A DNA stretch of 9,798 nt from positions 1-9,798 of the forward strand of contig JAUHYJ010000088.1 in assembly GCA_030425785.1 (NCBI GenBank), in the 5' to 3' direction. The position numbers were made by a program, and so were the translations under genes. The first letter of the stretch is position 1, and every line of letters starts with the position of its first letter. The notes beneath the pieces were generated by a model. It did no database searches. It saw nothing but the letters and a program-made list of their open reading frames with translations, and had not been told where the DNA came from. This document shows positions 5,704 through 9,798 of this stretch, in pieces. Source of the DNA: Acidimicrobiia bacterium. GTDB lineage: Bacteria > Actinomycetota > Acidimicrobiia > Acidimicrobiales > Ilumatobacteraceae.

Positions 5704-6712
5704 GCCTGACATGTTCGGTCACCTGCCCCGGGCGCGTCTCGCGACCCTGCCGACCCCGCTCGAGCGCGGGCCCGAGCTGCCGGGCGGGGTGCGCCTCTGG
5801 ATGAAGCGCGACGACCTCACCGGGCTCGGGATGGGCGGCAACAAGGCCCGCAAGCTCGAGTTCCTGTGCGGCGCGGCCATCGCGCAGGGTGCGCGATCGC
5901 TCGTCACGGTCGGTGCCGCCCAGTCGAACCACTGCCGGATGACGGCTGCGGCCGGCGCCGTGCTCGGGCTCGAGGTGCATCTCGTCCTGTCCGGCGACGA
6001 GCCGCATGCCGCCACCGGCAATCAGCTGCTGTCGCGCCTGTTCGGCGCCCAGCTCCACTTCACCGGCGCGGAGGAGAGCCACTGGGGCGAGCTCGAGATC
6101 GCCCGCGAGTCGCTCACCGACGAGCTGACCGAGGCCGGCGCCGCCCCGTACGCCATCCCGATCGGCGGCTCGACCGCGACCGGCGCCGCGGGCTACGCGC
6201 ACGCGCTGGCGGAGCTGCTCGACCAGTGCGATGCCGTGGGCGTCCAGCCCGCCGCCATCGTCCACACGACGTCGAGCGGTGGCACCCACGCCGGGCTCGT
6301 CGCCGGGCGGGCGATCCTGGCGGCGCGCGGTCGGGCGGTGCCCGAGATCGTGGCGGTCGGCGTCGCCAAGGGCGTCAACATGGGCATGCCCGACGTCGCC
6401 GACCTGGCGGCCGACACCGTCGAACTGCTCGGCGGCGACCGCTCGCTCGTCGACCGCGCCGACGTCCACCTCGATCCGAACTGGATCGGCGACGACTACG
6501 CAGTACCGACCCGAGCCGGCGACGCCGCCATCCACTGGGCGGCGCGACACGGCGGCTGGGTGCTCGATCGCGTCTACAGCGGCAAGGGGTTCGCCGGCCT
6601 CGTCGGCAACGCCGAATCCGGTCGATGGCCCGCCGGCTCGAACGTCGTGTTCATCCACACCGGCGGCATGCCGAGCCTGTTCGCCCCCGGCGGCGCGCCG
6701 CCCGAGCGCTGA
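5702..6712 (+). CDS. D-cysteine desulfhydrase-type PLP-dependent enzyme (ACC deaminase family)
   Basis: Encodes 336 residues of the fold-type II PLP family shared by D-cysteine desulfhydrase (D-cysteine to pyruvate, H2S and ammonia) and ACC deaminase. GMGGNKARKLEF carries the PLP lysine Lys48, GAAQSNHCRMTAAA the substrate loop with Ser75-Asn76-His77, and TTSSGGTHAGLVAG the phosphate-binding loop. Two discriminating positions point to the desulfhydrase side: VYSGKG has Ser293 where ACC deaminases have Glu, and HTGGMP has Thr320 where they have Leu. These distinctions come from published comparison and mutagenesis of plant and bacterial enzymes. Other D-amino-acid lyase activities remain possible. 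The start is ATG 5702 or ATG 5711: neither has a Shine-Dalgarno, and the TAACAT box would favour 5711. It is divergent from ung and converges on the second LLM gene with a 33-bp gap. Confidence 0.88.
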   Translation: MPDMFGHLPRARLATLPTPLERGPELPGGVRLWMKRDDLTGLGMGGNKARKLEFLCGAAIAQGARSLVTVGAAQSNHCRMTAAAGAVLGLEVHLVLSGDEPHAATGNQLLSRLFGAQLHFTGAEESHWGELEIARESLTDELTEAGAAPYAIPIGGSTATGAAGYAHALAELLDQCDAVGVQPAAIVHTTSSGGTHAGLVAGRAILAARGRAVPEIVAVGVAKGVNMGMPDVADLAADTVELLGGDRSLVDRADVHLDPNWIGDDYAVPTRAGDAAIHWAARHGGWVLDRVYSGKGFAGLVGNAESGRWPAGSNVVFIHTGGMPSLFAPGGAPPER

Positions 6713-6715
6713 CCC

Positions 6716-6758
6716 GACGCGTCAGTTGCCGCTGACCGGACGCCGTCAGTTGCTGCTG
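6716..6758. repeat. Imperfect tandem duplication over the 3' end of the second LLM gene
   Basis: GACGCGTCAGTTGCCGCTG (6716-6734) and GACGCCGTCAGTTGCTGCTG (6739-6758) differ by one inserted base and one substitution. The right copy holds the stop codon of the minus-strand LLM gene (6748-6746). The left copy holds a second TGA (6724-6722) exactly 24 nt on and in frame. Confidence 0.6.
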
Positions 6759-7525
6759 TCGCGCCAGGCGAGCATCGCCTCGACGGCGGTCATGTCGTAG
6801 TCGGGGCCGCCGGTGCCGATGGTGAACAGGCTGGCGCCGAGCTCGCGCAGGGGAGCCGCCGCGGCAGGGTCGTCGCACTCGACCGAGATCTCGATCTCGC
6901 CCGTGTCGCGGCCGACGGCCTGGCCGTGTTCGGCGAGGATGCCGAGCTTGCGTTCGAGGGTCGCGGCGTCGGAGAAGCTGTGCCAGATGTCGGCGTGCCG
7001 GGCCACCATGCGCAGCGTCTTGCGCTCGCCGCCGCCACCGATCAGGACGGGGATCTTCCGCGTCGGCGGCGGGTTGAGCGCAGCCCAGCGGGCCTCGATC
7101 CGTGGCAGCGCGTCTGCCAGATCGGCGAGGCGCGACCCCGCGGTGCCGAACTCGTAGCCGTACTCGGTGTAGTCGCGCTCGAACCAGCCGGCACCGGTGC
7201 CGAAGATGAACCGGCCGCCCGAGATGTGGTCGATGGTGCGGGCCATATCGGCCTGCAGGTCGGGGTTGCGGTAGCTGTTGCAGTTGACGAGCGCGCCGAA
7301 CTCGACCCGGCTCGTCTGCTCGGCCATCGCCGCGAGCAGCGTCCACGATTCGAAGTGCGGACCGTCGGCCTCGCCGTACAGCGGGAAGAAGTGGTCCCAG
7401 TTGAAGATGACGTCGACCCCGATCGCTTCGGCGCGGGCGACGGCGTCGCGGAACTGGTCGTAGGTCGCCTGCTGGGGATGGAGCTGGACGGCGATGCGGA
7501 TGGGGCGAGTCGGTCGGTCGGCCAT
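6746..7525 (-). CDS. LLM class oxidoreductase, F420-dependent type
   Basis: Encodes 259 residues of the luciferase-like superfamily, of a compact subgroup usually annotated as F420-dependent. Motifs: strand 1 IRIAVQLHP (9-17); GVDVIFNWDHFFPLY (36-50), whose W-D-H is typical of the F420/flavin pocket; VEFGALVNCNSYRNPDLQ (74-91); TIDHISGGRFIFGTGAGW (97-114) followed by FERDYTEYGYEF, the family hallmark; and KIPVLIGGGGERKTLRMVA in the C-terminal half. It is shorter than the roughly 300-350 residues of many LLM proteins but ends with recognisable last-strand elements (LGASLFTIGTGGPDYD), so it looks complete. The substrate is unknown. It is only distantly similar to the LLM enzyme at 3048-4055, so the two are not a recent duplicate. 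The start ATG 7525-7523 has TAGGGT ending 6 nt upstream and no Shine-Dalgarno. It is divergent from the oxygenase gene. Confidence 0.92.
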   Translation of the reverse strand: MADRPTRPIRIAVQLHPQQATYDQFRDAVARAEAIGVDVIFNWDHFFPLYGEADGPHFESWTLLAAMAEQTSRVEFGALVNCNSYRNPDLQADMARTIDHISGGRFIFGTGAGWFERDYTEYGYEFGTAGSRLADLADALPRIEARWAALNPPPTRKIPVLIGGGGERKTLRMVARHADIWHSFSDAATLERKLGILAEHGQAVGRDTGEIEISVECDDPAAAAPLRELGASLFTIGTGGPDYDMTAVEAMLAWRDSSN

Positions 7526-7531
7526 GCGATC

Positions 7532-7537
7532 ACCCTA
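7532..7537 (-). promoter_or_regulatory. Candidate -10 box for leaderless second LLM gene
   Basis: TAGGGT on the minus strand fits TANNNT and ends 6 nt before the ATG, placing the transcript start at the start codon. No Shine-Dalgarno is present. A cluster of TCACGTCC-like repeats lies immediately upstream of it. Confidence 0.4.
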
Positions 7538-7542
7538 CGACC

Positions 7543-7597
7543 GGCTCTCACGTCCCGGCTTCACGTCCGGCCCCGCCACCAAGCTTCACGACCGGCC
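7543..7597. repeat. Three imperfect direct repeats (TTCACGTCCGGC-like), possible operator
   Basis: In the 144-bp divergent region three related blocks share one orientation: GGCTCTCACGTCCCGG from 7543, GGCTTCACGTCCGGCC from 7557 and AGCTTCACGACCGGCC from 7582. The cores (TCACGTCC, TCACGTCC, TCACGACC) begin at 7548, 7561 and 7586, spaced 13 and 25 nt. They lie upstream of the candidate -10 boxes of both flanking genes, as a regulator-binding array might. I recognise no regulator for this motif. Confidence 0.45.
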
Positions 7598-7656
7598 TTC
7601 GACGCGACGTTCGGGGTCCGATCGGCGTCCGTACCGGGCGTCGCCGGCCGCAGGGT

Positions 7657-7662
7657 TAGCGT
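7657..7662 (+). promoter_or_regulatory. Candidate -10 box for leaderless oxygenase gene
   Basis: TAGCGT fits TANNNT and ends 7 nt before the ATG at 7670. No Shine-Dalgarno lies between (GACGACC). This supports ATG 7670 although the frame is open for hundreds of bases upstream. Confidence 0.4.
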
Positions 7663-7669
7663 GACGACC

Positions 7670-8638
7670 ATGAGCGAGATCCTCGATGTCGACCTGCTGG
7701 CGTTCGAGAGCAGCACCGGACCGGCCCGACGCGCCGTCGTCGACGGGGTCACCCGGAGTCTCGCGACCGGCTTCGTGTACACCCGCCACGACCTGAGCGA
7801 CGACCTCCTCGACACCGCCTACGGCATGCTGCGTGAGTTCTTCTCGAAGCCGGTCGAGGACAAGCAGCAGGCGACCGTCGAGGGCGCCGCCGGCCAGACC
7901 GGGTACACCGGCCTGCTCGTCGAGACCGCGGCCAACAGCGACCATCCCGACTGGAAGGAGATGCTCAACTGGGCGCGAGAGCTTCCGGCCGGGCATCCGC
8001 TCAAGCGGAACCATCCGCAGGCCTACCCGGACCAGGTGCTGCCCGAGATGGTCGTGCCCGGCATCACCGACGTGCTGTACCGGTTCCACGACGCGATCTT
8101 CGACCTGCAGCGCCGCTTCCTCCGTGTCATCGCGGAAGGGATCGGCTGCCACGAGTCGTTCTTCGACGACATGGTGACGGACGGCCCGACGCTCACCCGT
8201 GCGATCCGGTACCCACCGATGGGCGACGTCCCCGACGAGGGGCACGTCTGGGCCGGCGCCCACGGCGACATCAACCTGATCACCGCACTGCCACGCGCGA
8301 CCGCACCGGGTCTCCAGGTGATGGTCGACGACGAATGGGTCGACGCCGTCCCGCCCGACGATCAGGTGATCATCAACACCGGGATCATGCTCGAGCGGCT
8401 GACCAACGGCACGATCCCGATCGGCTGGCACCGCGTCGTCGCCGCCCCGGGATACGAGGGTGAGCGCTACAGCGTCGTCCAGTTCTGCCATCCCCGTCCC
8501 TGGACCGTGCTGCAGCCGGTCCCCAGCTGTTGCACACCCGACCACCCGCAGCGCTTCAGCGCGATCACCGCCGCCGACGCACTCGCGGAGGTGCTCTACC
8601 AGATCAATCTGGTCGAGGACGCACGGCGCGTGGGCTGA
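7670..8638 (+). CDS. Fe(II)/2-oxoglutarate-dependent oxygenase, isopenicillin-N-synthase-like
   Basis: Encodes 322 residues of the IPNS/2-oxoglutarate oxygenase superfamily, non-haem iron enzymes that hydroxylate, desaturate or cyclise small molecules. The facial triad is intact: His198 and Asp200 in GAHGDINLITAL, and His254 in GWHRVVA. Arg266 in ERYSVVQFCHP is the usual 2-oxoglutarate-binding residue of the R-x-S motif. The N-terminal part (about 20-60) resembles the DIOX_N region, with GFVYTRHDLSDDLLD and REFFSKPVEDKQ. A Cys-Cys pair sits in the tail (VPSCCTPDHPQRF). The substrate cannot be told: relatives include IPNS, ethylene-forming and hormone-modifying enzymes, and uncharacterised bacterial proteins. 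ATG 7670 is chosen over much longer open frame because upstream codons overlap the opposite LLM gene and look non-coding, and a TAGCGT box precedes it. It ends 3 nt from the stop of the convergent M23-like gene. Confidence 0.93.
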   Translation: MSEILDVDLLAFESSTGPARRAVVDGVTRSLATGFVYTRHDLSDDLLDTAYGMLREFFSKPVEDKQQATVEGAAGQTGYTGLLVETAANSDHPDWKEMLNWARELPAGHPLKRNHPQAYPDQVLPEMVVPGITDVLYRFHDAIFDLQRRFLRVIAEGIGCHESFFDDMVTDGPTLTRAIRYPPMGDVPDEGHVWAGAHGDINLITALPRATAPGLQVMVDDEWVDAVPPDDQVIINTGIMLERLTNGTIPIGWHRVVAAPGYEGERYSVVQFCHPRPWTVLQPVPSCCTPDHPQRFSAITAADALAEVLYQINLVEDARRVG

Positions 8639-8641
8639 ACG

Positions 8642-9798
8642 TCATCGCCTCGGCATGACCGGCGCGAGCTCGGTCGCGGCGTCGGCGGCCTCGACGTAGC
8701 GCCGCCCGCTGACGTCGAACGGCAGACCCCACAGGTAGGGCGGCGCCGCGCCGGCCGCACCCGGCCCGTACGCGACGTTGGGCGCCCAGATGCACCCCTG
8801 CGGCGGCAGGATCAGCGCCGAGCGGCCGATCGCCGTCACCGTGCCGTCACGGTGCACCGTCCAACTCCCGTTCTGGAACGCGTCCTGCCGGCTGTCGCGC
8901 GGCGGGCGCTGGTCGCTCGGCTGCGACGGCACCGACCACGGGCCGATGGCGACGTGGCAGGCCTGGCGTCGCTGCGCGTCGAGCACGAGCCGGTCGGTGT
9001 CGAGCCGGACACCGTTCGCGTCGTAGCCGATGAGCCGGAGATGTGGCCAGACGCCGCCGGGATCGACCACGACGTGCCCGGGCATCGGGTCGCTGTTGCC
9101 CGCGAAGCCGATGATCTGGCCGGCGTACACCGAGGTGCCGATCCGGGCGAGGGCGGTCACCCGGTGGGCTTCGGCCGCGTCGCCGTCGTCGGTGCCGGGC
9201 GTGTCGTCGTTGAGGCTGCGGTACACGAACCGTCGCCCGTCCCGGGCGGTCAGGGTGATCGACACGCCGCCGGTGACCGGATCGCCGAGATCGACGGCGG
9301 TGATCACACCGTCGACGACGGCGAGCACCGGCTGGAGCTGGCTCGCGAAGATGAACGCCTCGGTGCCGGGCTCGCAGTCGTCGAGGTCGCACGGCAGCGG
9401 GGGACTGATCACGGTGTCTCCGAGCAGTGGGAAGGCGATCGGTTCGGGTTCGGGCTCGACCGTGCCCGGGTCGAAGATCGCCTCGCTCAGGTCAGTGCGG
9501 TCGACGGACGTGAGCACCGGTGGGATGCCGGAGATGAACCCGGGATCGGGCGGCAGTGCCTCGGTGTCGTAGTGGATCGGCGTGCCCGAGACCAGGCCCA
9601 ACATGTCGAGCCACCGGTGCTGGTACTCGCGGACGGTGAGGCGGTTGCCGGCCTGGGGGAGCGGCACCTCGTCCATGAGCTTCGGATCGGTGGCGGCGCG
9701 CGGGTAGTACCAGATCACCGGCACCATCGACACGTCGTTCTTCCACGTGTCGAGGATCGCCTCGACGTGGGCGAGCGCCCGCTCGTCCTGGATGTGGG
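8642..9798 (-). CDS. Degenerate M23/LytM-like domain protein, C-terminal part (runs off right edge)
   Basis: The minus-strand frame is open from 9798 to the TGA at 8644-8642, about 385 residues with no N-terminus. A GTG at 9733 could be read as a start, but the 21 upstream codons look coding (AHVEAILDTWKND), so the gene probably begins outside the window. The central part resembles an M23 (lysostaphin/LytM) beta domain: PVLAVVDGVITAVDLGDP, a VYRSLNDDTPGTDDG turn, IGTSVYAGQIIGFAGNSDP and PHLRLIGYDANG. In active M23 enzymes the last motif is HLHFE-like and the third carries a His (YLHLN-type). Here they read HLRLI and YRSLN, so zinc ligands are missing and peptidase activity is doubtful. Spaced cysteines (CDLDDC and two more near the C-terminus) and a Pro/Glu linker suggest an extracytoplasmic location. 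The N-terminal part (IWYYPRAATDP) is unrecognised. Confidence 0.75.
   Translation of the reverse strand, partial: HIQDERALAHVEAILDTWKNDVSMVPVIWYYPRAATDPKLMDEVPLPQAGNRLTVREYQHRWLDMLGLVSGTPIHYDTEALPPDPGFISGIPPVLTSVDRTDLSEAIFDPGTVEPEPEPIAFPLLGDTVISPPLPCDLDDCEPGTEAFIFASQLQPVLAVVDGVITAVDLGDPVTGGVSITLTARDGRRFVYRSLNDDTPGTDDGDAAEAHRVTALARIGTSVYAGQIIGFAGNSDPMPGHVVVDPGGVWPHLRLIGYDANGVRLDTDRLVLDAQRRQACHVAIGPWSVPSQPSDQRPPRDSRQDAFQNGSWTVHRDGTVTAIGRSALILPPQGCIWAPNVAYGPGAAGAAPPYLWGLPFDVSGRRYVEAADAATELAPVMPRR

Noticed and set aside
4959..5804. A 281-codon plus-strand frame opposite ung
   Set aside because: Antisense to ung, whose active-site motifs are all intact; composition is that of a shadow frame.
5528..6658. 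A 376-codon minus-strand frame opposite the PLP enzyme
   Set aside because: Overlaps both ung and the D-cysteine desulfhydrase-type gene out of frame and shows no domain features.
6926..7669. Upstream extension of the oxygenase giving a 570-residue protein
   Set aside because: The extension lies antisense to the second LLM gene and has shadow-like composition; ATG 7670 directly precedes the expected N-terminal region.
3048..8638. Two LLM oxidoreductases, a PLP lyase and a 2-oxoglutarate oxygenase read as a biosynthetic gene cluster
   Set aside because: They are in separate, alternating-strand units interrupted by housekeeping genes (ung, yihY/brkB), with no scaffold-forming enzyme, carrier protein or dedicated transporter.
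1..9798. Mobile element, CRISPR, defence island or RNA gene
   Set aside because: No transposase, integrase, repeat-spacer array, tRNA-like fold or rRNA segment was recognised; genes and composition look uniformly chromosomal.

Overview
The window is very GC-rich bacterial chromosomal DNA with short gaps, coding on both strands. It carries nine protein genes (two cut by the window edges), one possible leader peptide and several small regulatory or terminator-like structures. High GC, two luciferase-like (LLM) flavin/F420-type oxidoreductases, several apparently leaderless starts with a TANNNT-like -10 box, and the style of the last protein suggest a free-living actinomycete, possibly of the Acidimicrobiia. 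That placement is inference. I see no RNA genes, insertion sequences, integrases, CRISPR arrays or phage genes.

Layout. 1-84 (-): first codons of a membrane protein that looks like a cation:proton antiporter. 107-142: a perfect 13-bp inverted repeat, the probable nhaA terminator. 190-1512 (-): nhaA, Na+/H+ antiporter. 1591-2814 (+): alpha/beta hydrolase fused to OsmC, divergent from nhaA. 3004-3051 (+): possible 15-codon leader ORF whose stop overlaps the next start. 3048-4055 (+): LLM oxidoreductase. 4108-4965 (-): YihY/BrkB-family membrane protein. 5013-5672 (-): ung, uracil-DNA glycosylase, upstream of brkB on the same strand. 5702-6712 (+): D-cysteine desulfhydrase-type PLP enzyme, divergent from ung. 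6746-7525 (-): second LLM oxidoreductase. 7670-8638 (+): Fe(II)/2-oxoglutarate (IPNS-type) oxygenase. 8642-9798 (-): C-terminal part of a secreted-looking protein with a degenerate M23/LytM fold, running off the right edge.

How the genes work together. Most are single-gene units in divergent or convergent pairs. The only plausible multi-gene transcript is ung-brkB; the left antiporter and nhaA are in tandem but separated by a hairpin. Common themes are ion and pH homeostasis (two antiporters), peroxide and thiol defence (OsmC), DNA repair (Ung), and redox or amino-acid chemistry of unknown substrate. I found no convincing new multi-gene system. The points most worth a second look are the coupled leader ORF before the first LLM gene, the repeated TANNNT boxes 6-8 nt before start codons, the three-copy motif between the second LLM gene and the oxygenase, the in-frame duplication at the 3' end of the second LLM gene, and the M23-like protein that has lost its metal ligands.
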